Source: Apoderus coryli (Eukaryota > Arthropoda > Insecta > Coleoptera > Attelabidae). From it: 64,000 nt of DNA. The stretch covers positions 20,656,860 through 20,720,859 of the forward strand of contig OU452199.1 in the NCBI GenBank assembly GCA_911728435.2, written 5' to 3'. Each line of letters opens with the position of its first letter. Positions within the stretch are counted from its first letter, which is position 1. This document shows positions 1 through 9,623 of this stretch, one piece after another. The position numbers and the translations under genes are program-made. Under the pieces are notes generated by a model, which was not told where the DNA came from, ran no database searches, and saw only the letters and a program-made list of their open reading frames with translations.

Positions 1-59
1 ACAATAGGACGTGGCAAGGAGCTGATTAGATTTTGGGAAACAAAGAGCGTAGGCAAGGG

Positions 60-840
60 GTTTAAAAGAGGGTTCAAAAAATAAAAAAATCCATAGTTCT
101 TAAACTTATACGAAATACTGCATAATTTTTAACGCATTTAATTGAATATAACCTAAAATATTGAACATAAAATATTAGACCACATTGGCGTTCGAAAATA
201 GTGTAAAATGGGGTAAAAAAGAATTGGTTCACACAGGCGTTCGAAAATAGTCTAAAAAAAGGGTCAAAAACGAAAAAAAATGTTTCCCAAATATACCAGA
301 AAAAATGGCTAATTAAATATAGCTTTGATATAAGATAACCTAAAAATCCAGCATAAAATTTTTACTTACATAGGCGTTCGTAAATAGTAGAAAAAGGGAT
401 AAAATAAAAAAAATAAAATGTAAAAATTTTTATATTTAACTAGTTGAATTTCTGTTAAAAATACACGACAAAAATTAATGTACCATAGGCGTCCGTGAAA
501 ACACACTACAGGATATTTATAGGTAGTGGGTAGAGGGTTTGAAAATTTTAAAAATCATAGTTCTTAAACTTATCCGACATATTGAATAATTTTTCATAGT
601 TGTGATAGAATATAACCTAAAAAATGTTATATAAAAGAATTGGTTCACGCAGGCGTTCGAAAAAGGGTCAAAAACGAAAAAAAATGTTTTTCCAAATATA
701 ACAGAAAAATTGGCTACTTATGCATAGATTTGATATAAGATAACCTACAACATGCAGCATAACAATTTTGTTTATATAGGGGTTCGTAAATGGTAGAAAA
801 GGGGGCAAAATAAATTTTATAATAAAACTAAAAAAAATCA
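60..840. repeat. Degenerate tandem repeat, about 468-bp period
   Basis: Two related halves (about 85-500 and 553-840) share blocks such as ATAGTTCTTAAACTTAT, GGTTCACRCAGGCGTTCGAAAA, GGGTCAAAAACGAAAAAAAA and GATATAAGATAACCTA. The motif GGCGTTCG recurs at roughly 186, 235, 372 and 651, with close variants at 488 and 779. No coding potential is seen. The same structure is found in the second copy near 51190-51990. Confidence 0.7.
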
Positions 841-1328
841 ATTATTTTGCGTACAAGAACTTGGGCTAGAAGATCTGAAATATAAAATATCTACGTCTAA
901 ATAGTGCCTCCAAAGGGAAGAAAAAGGCACAAAACCCGATACTTTTTATTTATTAAATTTAGATAAATGACAAAAAGGTCATAAAATTACTACTTTTACA
1001 CTTAATTATGGAGAGCTATTCGTGCCTCGAGGGCAACAATTTATTGTTATTAAAAATTTAGAATTGACAATTTTAAGTAGTTGGATCAAGAAAGGTTTAA
1101 GACGAATCTTTTGTATGTATGTACCTGAGTGCAATAAAATTTCCAATACTGATACAAATATAAGGGTTTATCCAATGTTGAATTCGAATATATAATGTTT
1201 TATTCTAAAGGGATTCAAAATAGTAGGTATTTATTACCCTACCTAATACGTACATACAATTATAATTTTTTCAAGATTCTCGTATTCCCAATTACCTGAA
1301 AGGGTTGGTTTTGGCATTTGAAAAAAGT

Positions 1329-1360
1329 ATTTAAGCATAATCAGTTTCAACTTCAGTTCA
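1329..1360 (+). promoter_or_regulatory. Probable core promoter of the REXO1-like gene
   Basis: A TATA-like TATTTAA (1329-1335) lies about 25 bases before TTCAGTTCAGT (from about 1352), which resembles the arthropod initiator TCAGTT. A 5' UTR of about 100 bases then leads to the ATG at 1454. Inferred from spacing and motif only. The identical arrangement occurs in copy 2 near 52488. Confidence 0.45.
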
Positions 1361-1453
1361 GTCTAGTTTCCAAATTTGTGACAAGTGCTTCAGCTCAACA
1401 AACTTCAGTGTGTTATCAACCTGTTTTGTTTAAAGTGAAAAGAAAAATTCAAA

Positions 1454-4400
1454 ATGCAAAGATCCCTGTCATTTCGTAAGTACCTACATGTTTTGTTTCA
1501 TTATGCAAAAAAGTTAACTTTTACAAAAATATTCTGATACATGAATCTGGTGAAAAATCTTGTGTTAATTAGTAAATTTATTTATTTATTTATTTACACT
1601 GTCCAATAGAACGAATCCAAGTATTGGACAGGCTAATTACGATATTATCGGGTGTAGTACCACAGGAGCTCAGATTTAGCCGGATATTTTTTGCGATTAA
1701 TTTCGAATACTTACTTTCATTGGCAATTTAACGAGAGCTGTTCTGACAAACTCACGAGATCGAGTTAAATTACTTATATGAAAGTATGAGAAAACAGATT
1801 GTAAAAAATATCCTGCTAGATCTGAGCTCGCGTGGTATTTGGTAAGACAATTCCATGAATAGAAAACACAATTTAATTAAACTTTATTTAACAAACTGAA
1901 AGAACAATAAGAAGATGAATAATGTTTAGAAAGAACAATTGTTAAAAATACAATTATTGTATACAATTGGTCCAGTAGACATTTGCTGCTTTTGTGATGC
2001 AGATTTTGTTGATGACATTGACATGGATGTTGTTGACACTGTGTCTAATTCATTATCCGAAGCCCGGAGATTAGTTACAAGATGCGAATGATGCTCATTA
2101 TCAAGTTGTAAATAAGGCTAAACAAAATAGTTCATTTTTATTTCTATGTCAAAATTTACAAACAACGTTTCGTTGCATTATTTAAAACTTCTTCAGGTTT
2201 TTTTTTAAATTGAAAACAAAACAAAACCAACATTTTTAAGATTACCTTTTTGACACAAGTTTACTAACAACTTTTTATTTAAATTGTGTATAAATAAACA
2301 AACATAGAGTAAGACATTATTTGACATTGGTTTAATGTCGTTTAATAAGTACGTAAAATTATAAATATGTTTACTTTATTTATACACAATTTTAATAAAA
2401 AGTTGTTAGTACACTTGTGTCAAAAAGGTAACATTAAAAACGTTGCAAAAATTATAGTAACATTTATTGTGAAACTAAGTTGGTTTTGTTTTGAGTTAAA
2501 AAAAAAAACCTGAAGAAGTTGCAAGTAATGCAATGAAACGTTGTTTGTAAATTTTGACATAGAAATAGAAATGAACTATTTTTATTTCCTAAAATAGTTG
2601 TATCATTATGTACGAACCTACACCCAGTAGAGAGTGACACTTCAAATTCACAATTATATCATTTATATAAATACTAAATAAAACAGGACCCAGGAGAGAA
2701 CCCTGGGGGACACAAAATTTCAAAAGTCCTTCGAAAATGATAGAACAAAATACTTACACCGAATATAAATCCATACTCTGTATATAGAAAATGAAATTCC
2801 TTTATTGATTCATTTAGGACTTAATGTGATTATAAATTAGATTTTGTAGAGTTGACGCATTTTTAATTCAATATTAATTAATTTTAATGAACACTTTTCA
2901 GGTTGTAGTTCTTCTGCTAGAAGCCAATCTAGAAGCCAACAGCAGATAAGGAGGCGTGATTCGTTTAGTGGAATTCCTAAGACCCAACCAATATCGAGGA
3001 CAACTGAGATCAACAATTTCGGATTTACTGAAATGGTTTTCTCCATGTATTTAAAAATGTTTTACATTTTGCAAATCACGGATTTGGCCTTGTGGGGGTA
3101 CCCACTAGAACCAAACAAAAGACCATTTCAGTTTTTCCGAAATGGTCTCATGAATCCAAACGTTTCCTCCTTATCTGACTTCAGCAATAGTTCGGGCGAT
3201 TCCAGTGAAGAGGACATACAAACGAAAACAGTGTCACGAACCCAGGCAGCAAGGAAACACGCATACACCAGGGTCTGTGTACGATGCGGCAGTTTCTTTG
3301 ACACGACTATGTATAACTACATTTCGCAAGACGCATGTTCCTATCATTGGGGTAAACTAAGGTCGAATAGATTCATGTTAGGTCCGATGAAGTACCAATG
3401 CTGCAATGGAGCTCAAGATTCCTTGGGCTGCTGCAGGGCGGACCGACATGTTTGGAATGGACCAAATGAAGCACCGGTAAGTTTATACGTCTATATCATT
3501 CATCAATTAATTCCAATCACTTACCTGGCGGAAATACGCTTTAACGTCTTTATTTGCTCGGTTTATAGATTTTCACTTAAGGGTTTTTTTGCGATGAACA
3601 TTAGTTTGTACAGGGTGGACGCTTTTGATAGGAAACACCGATTTCTAGAGGAATTAGAAAAAAACTAACCTACATGTCACGAACTCGATTTTCAAACGAA
3701 ATCAAATGCCGAAAACCGCACCTCGATATCGTGAACCGTTTAAAAGATACAGGGTGGATTTGACTTTTGTGCATTTTTAACTTACCCTTGTAACTTATTT
3801 ATTTATGATTATTTTTTGTTACTGTGAAAACATTCGCAGGCACTTTTTTGAGAGGAATCCTGTGGTGTCTCTAGTTTTATTTTTTAAAGACTGGTGTTGA
3901 AGCTATGACATAAACTTGTAATTTTTCTTATGGATTACCCTGTATATTTTTGCACACTCGTTTTAGAAATTAAATTACCTTTCCAAATATATATAATACT
4001 TGCTACTTTTCTTTTGAGACTTTTGTTTTATTAATGTTAGAGATATAGGGACTAATAAACCTTCGTCTGAAAATACCGACCCAAACGTTAAAGCTGTATC
4101 GGCCCTGCTCAATTTTTCTTAACTAGTTAGGGATGCTGCGAAACTCGTGACTGGTCTCGTCTCGACTCGACTTTTCGATACGAGACTGGCATATAGTTTG
4201 TTTGCGATCTGTGAATTCGAATAGACGCCCTTAAAATTTTAATTTTTTGTCCATTAATTTCTAGGTATGCTATATTATGTTCATTTTTATTAATAACAAA
4301 CAAATATTGAAGTATTTTGATCTTGTATTTCTCTTGAACCTTGATACAATTTTTTTTTGCAGTTTTTTCTTTTTCTTCTTTATAAAATGGAAATTTGTTT

Positions 4401-5309
4401 GAAATATTTCTTTATTTCTTGTCATGCACAACGTTTCGTCTTATTTGCTTTGTTCAAATGCATTTTTTTTACCAACATCACATTTTTACTCGGACTAATA
4501 GTTTGGTATCCACCACTTTTAGGGGGTATTTTTGTTTGAATCCAAAAAATTTGCATTTTATAAAGAACCTTACACAAAAAGGAAAATCTGTAAAACAAAT
4601 GAATCACCAAATTTCTAACAAATAAAACTACTTTTAGTAACATTTTAGGTATTGGAAAATTGGTTTCATATGTTTTTTTTGTTTTTTTCAAAAATTTTTG
4701 AAAATTCTGGATTCTAACATTTTACTGCATTTCCAGGTACGTTTTGCGGAAACAGAACCGCTGCTTCATCCGCCCTATGATGGAAACTACGGCGTCTATG
4801 CTCTCGACTGCGAGATGAGTTATACCGTAGCCGGCCTGGAGGTGACGAAGGTGACTGTCGTCAGCATGTCGGGTGTTGTAGTTTATAATAAGTTTGTCCG
4901 CCCGAGAAACAAAATTGTAGACTACAACACACGGTTTTCGGGCGTCACTGAGGAGGACTTCAAAAAATATTATTCGAAGACCCTACCCGAGGTGCAGCGC
5001 GAACTAAAGCAGATCATCAATCGAGACACGGTTCTAATGGGTCATAGCTTAGAGAATGACCTAAAAGCTCTAAAGTTGATCCATAAAACCGTGGTCGATA
5101 CAAGCTATACGTTCGTGAACTGCACTGAGGATGGGTCTCTAATAAAACCGTCACTGAGAACCCTGTCCAGAATATTGCTGAAGAAAACCATTCAGGGCAG
5201 CGATAGTGGGCATGACAGCACCGAGGATGCTGCAACCTGTATGCAATTGATGCTTTACAGGTTGCACAAAGACGTACAATCCGGTGCTGTCAAAATAGGT
5301 AGACAATAA
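1454..5309 (+). CDS. REXO1: REXO1/GOR-like RNA exonuclease, three-exon gene (copy 1)
   Basis: Joining 1454-1475, 2902-3476 and 4737-5309 gives one open frame of 389 residues. The introns are GTAAGT...TTTTCAG and GTAAGT...TTCCAG. Residues 133-191 hold a Cys/His-rich zinc-binding segment (CVRCG, CSYHWGK, YQCC, GCC, HVW) typical of REXO1/GOR. Residues about 217-375 are a DEDDh 3'-5' exonuclease: D223 and E225 in ALDCEMSYT, D307 in GHSLENDLKAL, and H358 and D363 in GHDSTEDA. The family consists of 3'-5' RNA exonucleases, mostly nuclear. All catalytic residues are present, so the copy looks functional. The N-terminus is short and Ser/Arg/Gln-rich compared with vertebrate REXO1, which is much longer, so this is a short GOR-type form. 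The start at 1454 is chosen because it is the first ATG after the promoter and its short exon splices in frame. Residue 203 is Ala here and Thr in copy 2. Confidence 0.88.
1657..1838. mobile_element. Foldback MITE in intron 1
   Basis: The ends are imperfect inverted repeats of about 70 bases. The left arm starts ACCACAGGAGCTCAGATTTA. The reverse complement of the right arm reads ACCACGCGAGCTCAGATCTA, and both run on into AGGATATTTTTT-like sequence. There is no coding content. Target-site duplication is not clear. It lies within intron 1 of the exonuclease gene and is conserved in copy 2. Confidence 0.65.
2124..2583. mobile_element. Large foldback element (about 460 bp) in intron 1
   Basis: The left arm (from AAAATAGTTCATTTTTATTT) and the reverse complement of the right arm (from AAAATAGTTCATTTCTATTT) match for about 200 bases with small gaps. 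Shared blocks include TCAAAATTTACAAACAACG, CTTCTTCAGGTTTTTTTTT and TTACCTTTTTGACACAAGT. The centre lies near 2335. It has no ORF and is probably a non-autonomous DNA transposon. A copy is at 53283-53742. Confidence 0.75.
3477..4736 (+). other. Intron 2 of the REXO1-like gene
   Basis: The donor is CCG|GTAAGTTT and the acceptor is TTTCCAG|GTACG. The open frame of exon 2 reads on into this intron by chance to 3668. The intron is AT-rich with long T runs, and I see no other gene in it. Confidence 0.8.
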
Positions 5310-5507
5310 TATTCAGTGGCGGTTCACGAGGTTAGGTTAAGAATTAGTTTTTAGATATAGGTTTAGGATATTTTTTGTAATTGTTAATTTTATTTTTTTT
5401 GTATATATTGTTTATTTTATTTGTTTTTTGTAATATTTATATTTTAATTGTTAATTTTCTTTTTTTTTGTACATTTTTCTACTGTGTAAATATTTTCAAA
5501 AAATATA

Positions 5508-5513
5508 ATAAAA
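5508..5513 (+). terminator. Polyadenylation signal AATAAA of the REXO1-like gene
   Basis: AATAAA lies about 200 bases after the stop codon in a T-rich 3' region. It is the best-placed signal for the transcript. Confidence 0.5.
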
Positions 5514-5524
5514 CTTGTAAAATC

Positions 5525-6535
5525 AATGAAAACTTTTTTTTTTAAAGAAACTTTATTGACTCCAATAAGAGTTACAAACTTATAATAGGAATCAAAGTAT
5601 AATTACTTATTCTATACAACGTAACAAAGTGTTACAGAAGTAATGGCTATATCTCTACAAACAATGAACACACAACAAACAAAAAAAAACAGCCTCAAAA
5701 TTTCTAAATAGGTATAAACTCAGAGTCCAATTTCAACCACACCAACCATATACAGGGCGAGTTATTAGTGCGTCGAAGTTCAATATTACCTCAAAGACTA
5801 AAAATTTCACGCAAAACTAAGCGGTCAGTGTGCAGGCATAAAGTACGTATTTTAAAATTATTGGTATTTGTACAGGGTGGCTCATCAACTTACGATTTTT
5901 TAAATAGAAAGTCCTATTTATTATTCCACAGTTTCATTGGTTTAGACTTGACATTAATCATACTAAAATTTTAGAAAATTATAAAGAGTGGCTCAAAAGT
6001 TACCACTAGTATTATATGCAAAACATGGCGAATTCTAAGGCTTCTGTACTGGAACTGAAATAATTTAAACTCTGCTTCTTACGGGCATAGCTTTTTGATA
6101 ATTACCAACTTTTAGAAAAAGATAATTTTTAGTATATAGTGGAAAACCTGTATACAGGGTGAGTCCAAACTCAAATTTGCGTTTTACTCGAATTTTCCAA
6201 ATGAGACACCCTGTATATAATATCAAAAACTGAAAGGAAAATTGATAAGCTTTTATTCTTATATAGCCTTTCATATATCTAAAGCTATTAGTTTTTAAGA
6301 TATTTTCATTTATGAAATGTGGCTTCATCTCCAAACAACAAAAAAATCTACCGGATTGTGAATTTGTTGTTGAGTCCAGTTCCGTCAGCTTTTCTCATAT
6401 TTACCGCATAATCTTTCAATATATTAGCCAAATTATGCAAACTCGTTTCAGCATTCAGTTCGTATTCTCTGGTAGCACAAAACTCGAGAAATATTTTCCA
6501 TACATATTTTTTTGATTTGATTGTATTTTTTGGTA
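5525..6535. other. Gene-free 3' flank with CAGGGTG-type short repeats
   Basis: No gene is supported here. CAGGG-containing motifs occur at about 5753 (TACAGGGCGAG), 5872 (TACAGGGTGGC) and 6153 (ATACAGGGTGAG). The last faces an inverted CACCCTGTATAT at about 6206-6217, making a hairpin of about 66 bases. The same kind of hairpin occurs inside the gypsy LTR (about 26748-26815). Such TACAGGGTG motifs are common in interspersed repeats of arthropods. Confidence 0.5.
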
Positions 6536-6539
6536 TATT

Positions 6540-6850
6540 ATTAGATATAATGGGTCTGGTAAATAATCGACCAGAAAGAAGGAACGACTTTTTTTAAATT
6601 TTTTTTTCGTGGGATTAATAATAAGACTATTTTAAACAAAATTAGGTACGGATGAAGACAAAATAATCAGTGTTTATATTTTTTTTAGTCTAATATGTAA
6701 TAAAATATTGCATACTTAAGGGAGGTATGTACTTACGCACTGTATATCATTGACATGGACATGTTGTGCTTAGTGTCATAATAGAATAGCTAGATGCCAG
6801 CGTTGCCAGGTTGTATAACTGATTTCAAGAAAACTACTTTATATTTATAT
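6540..6850. repeat. Interspersed repeat, paralogous empty site of TH1
   Basis: The reverse complement of this stretch reappears as the flanks of the THAP element TH1: 46102-46270 to its right and about 44690-44951 to its left. Shared blocks include AAAATTAGGTACGGATGAAG, AAATAATCAGTGTTTATATT and GCCAGCGTTGCCAG. Here the insertion point is intact, with CTTAAG at 6715-6720. Confidence 0.75.
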
Positions 6851-7450
6851 ATATCAATGTGTTTTATTTACCTAATATTTACAGTAAAGACAAAATAGAA
6901 TAAAACGTTAACATAATAAATACAGTATAGACTGAATCTCCAATGAAAACAAATTTATATAGATACCAAACCAAAACTAATAAAGAAAATACGTACTAAA
7001 TCATTAACAACAACAAAACATGTGTGAAAAGATAATGGACACAATGAAAGATTACCTAATTTAATAATATAATATAACATAAATAATAATTTAATAATTA
7101 ATTTAAATTAATCTTTGACACAATGGTCGCTGTTGGTCGCGTTCATCACAAATCACAACAAAGTTAATCAGGTAGTGATTTTTGGAACGATCCATCATTT
7201 AATAATACTAATAAGTTTATTTGCAGTTCAAAATAAGATACATATATTCTATATATTATAAATATTTAGGAAAAAATCGCTTGTGTCGCCCCAAAACTTT
7301 CCCGACACATAATATAATGAAAAATATATGGCCTCCGTAACAAAACAGAATTTTAATAATTATTATAATAATTGTATTATTTTCATTATTTCCAATAAAC
7401 TAACGTAACAAACTAAATACTTTATTCAAAAATAGAAAAAAAAAAGTATT
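6851..7450. other. AT-rich flank, no gene seen
   Basis: This is low-complexity AT-rich sequence. Positions 7046-7675 recur at 16195-16826 and in the second unit. Confidence 0.5.
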
Positions 7451-7524
7451 CCCAGAGCTAGGACTCGAACCCGTGCCCTTCCGCATGCGAAGCAGTCGCC
7501 CTACCAACAACTCAACAGAGAAAT
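7451..7524 (-). pseudogene. tRNA-like sequence (tRNA-Ala-like relic or SINE head)
   Basis: On the minus strand the sequence has a good B-box (GGGTTCGAGTCC), an A-box-like GTTGGTAGGGCG and an anticodon-loop-like GCTTCGCATGC that would read CGC (Ala). A run of T follows at once and could act as a Pol III terminator. The acceptor and T stems pair poorly, so this is a decayed or tRNA-derived sequence rather than a working tRNA gene. Confidence 0.5.
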
Positions 7525-7730
7525 AATATTTCTTGAAGTAATCCATGTCAGAGTGGAGTTGAATGTGTAATACACAAATAGCTTGCTACCCTGCTACGTA
7601 CTGACCATTTTGTTTAATTCACACAACCATTATAAAAACATCATTAAATCTGTTCGCCATTTATTGAAAATATTCTAAAACTCTAAATTTAATAAGAAAA
7701 TGTTTTTTGAGTTTGATTTTGTAACATTTG

Positions 7731-8327
7731 CTAACCTACCTAACCTCCTACCTACCTAACCTCCTACCTACCTAACTTCCTACCTACCTAACCTCCTACC
7801 TACCTAACCTCCTACCTACCTAACCTCCTACCTACCTAACCTCCTACCTACCTAACCTCCTACCTACCTAACCTGCAACCTAAACCTCGAGCGCACGTAT
7901 CAAGCCTGCACTTGGCAAGGGCTTCGCCCTTGCTAACCTACCGAACTACCTACCTACTAACCTCCTACCTACCTAACCTCCTACCTACCTAGCCTCCTAC
8001 CTACCTAACCTCCTACCTACCTAACCTCCTACCTACCTAACCTCCTACCTACCTAACCTCCTATCTACCTAGCCTCCTACCTAACCTCCTACCTACATAA
8101 CCTCCAACCTACCTAACCTCCTACCTAACCTCCTACCTACCCAACCTCCTACCTACCTAGCCTCCTATCTACCTAACCTCCTACCTACCTAACCTCCTAC
8201 CTACCTAACCTGCAACCTAAACCTCAAGCGGACGTATCAAGCCTGCACTTGGCAAGGGCTACGCCCTTGCTCACCTAGCGAACTACCTACCTACTAACCT
8301 CCTACATACCTAACCTCCTACCTACCT
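7731..8327. repeat. Telomere-like 16-bp satellite array S1
   Basis: Tandem CCTCCTACCTACCTAA units (G-rich strand TTAGGTAGGTAGGAGG) are interrupted by two spacers. Each spacer contains CGTATCAAGCCTGCACTTG and a perfect hairpin: GCAAGGGCTTCGCCCTTGC at 7915-7933, and a TAC-loop version at 8252-8270. The plus strand is almost free of G outside the spacers. Confidence 0.95.
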
Positions 8328-8341
8328 AAAAAAAAAAAAAA

Positions 8342-9604
8342 GTGATTCATAAGAAATGGTCCTCTGCGAGCTTCACTAATACAGAGATATCAAATGATGA
8401 TCCACTGGGCGACCCGAGGGACCACTTAGTATTCTTCCTGAACGAAGATCAGACAGGAATGACACAACGGGAAAAGCGACTGCTTCTCGGTTGTCCAGAG
8501 GTTAATAACGCAGAGAAAGAACAGTGCCAGGGAATGGGGGCTCATGCAGCGTTTGAGCAAACGATAAAATACCGGGCAAACGGAGCAACACAGCTTAGGG
8601 AAAAGACGATATATGCCTTCTTTCTACCGCATGGTGCAACAGAGGAAAATCTATTCATTCTAGTGAAAGCGCTGATAGAAAAAAGACCTCATAATGGAAA
8701 TGACTGGCTGTACTCTATTGTATTACCAGAAGAGCAGGATCCCCTAACATTTAGAAAAGTGGTGGAGTGTGTGCTGTACAACGAGGGTGTTAAGGGTGTC
8801 ATACACGTCCCGAGGCAAGTCTTAGAAAGGGCGACCTCTACACGAACGGATAGGGATAGTAAGAAGGAGAGAACGAATGAAATAATATTAGTCGAAACAG
8901 GGGATAAGACATTCTCAGAAGTCTTACGAAAATTGAAATCGGGAGCACTGGATGCAGATGTACTAGAACAAATTCGTAAGGTTAGAAAATCCGCAAAAGG
9001 AGATCTTATAATCGATATTAGAAAAGGAAGCAGAGAACTGATCCAAGCGAAAGTAGGAGATATTGTAAAAGATCACAAAATTAGATATCTTGGCGGCGAG
9101 AAACAAAAAACCATATTTCTAAGAGACATGGATGAAGAAGTTGATGAAAATGAGGTTAAGAGTGCTATTTCCGACATGGACGTAGTAAAAAAAAAAGAGT
9201 TGGTCAAAGTCAAGTCGATAAGAAGTGTGCCGGGGGGTATGAAGTCCGCGACGGTTACCATGGCAGAATCGGACGCGAACAATTTGGTGGCGCTGGGACG
9301 TATAAGGATCGGCTTACCAATGTGTAGGGTCGTCGATGGAATTGACCTACGTAAATGTTACAGATGTTGGAACTACGGGCATAGCGCAGCATCGTGTACA
9401 GGACCAGAAAGATCCAAATGTTGTGAGAGATGCGGAAACGAGGGGCATATAAGGAAAAACTGTCAGGAAACGACGCCTCATTGCATACTGTGCAGTGGTC
9501 AAGAACATTCCGCTGGGAGCGCAAAGGGTGCAGTATTTGTGTCCGCCTTGAAAATGGCCAGACAGATGTCAGTAAAATCTACCTCTGATGGTAGCAAATT
9601 GTAA
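8342..9604 (+). pseudogene. LINE-A1 ORF1, C-terminal half
   Basis: About 420 codons match the C-terminal half of A2 ORF1. It lacks its own start codon (the frame opens on GTG, Val in A2). ORF1 of R1-clade LINEs encodes a gag-like RNA-binding protein. Two zinc knuckles, CYRCWNYGHSAASC and CCERCGNEGHIRKNC, are intact. The third has lost its last cysteine (SAKGAVF against SAKCAVF in A2). Confidence 0.85.
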
Positions 9605-9623
9605 ATATTGTAAATATTATAAA

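Larger units (their letters stand above)
1..9205. repeat. Segmental duplication, copy 1
   Basis: This block is repeated almost base for base at 51132-64000. The offset is about 51131 at the left end, 51160 across the gene, and about 54822 after LINE-E, which exists only in the second copy. The repeated content runs through the REXO1-like gene, the tRNA-like sequence, the satellite with its hairpin spacers and the 5'-truncated LINE-A. Both ends of the match are set by the window or lie beyond it, so the true unit may be larger. Small differences include a 28-bp longer stretch near 51660 and scattered substitutions. An assembly artefact (two haplotypes placed in tandem) is an alternative explanation. 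Confidence 0.93.

Noticed and set aside
3033..3668. Stand-alone 211-aa gene
   Set aside because: It is exon 2 of the REXO1-like gene plus intron read-through. Splice sites at 2901/2902 and 3476/3477 explain it.
4357..4691. Small ORFs in AT-rich intron 2
   Set aside because: Overlapping frames of low-complexity sequence, duplicated with the intron, without family features.
7451..7524. Functional tRNA-Ala gene
   Set aside because: The acceptor and T stems do not pair adequately.
7731..8327. CRISPR-like array
   Set aside because: The 16-bp units are contiguous without unique spacers and the context is eukaryotic, so it is a satellite.
9588..9623. Upstream start for LINE-A1 ORF2
   Set aside because: The extra residues overlap the end of ORF1 and are absent from A2, where ORF2 clearly starts at the ATG before SLVI.
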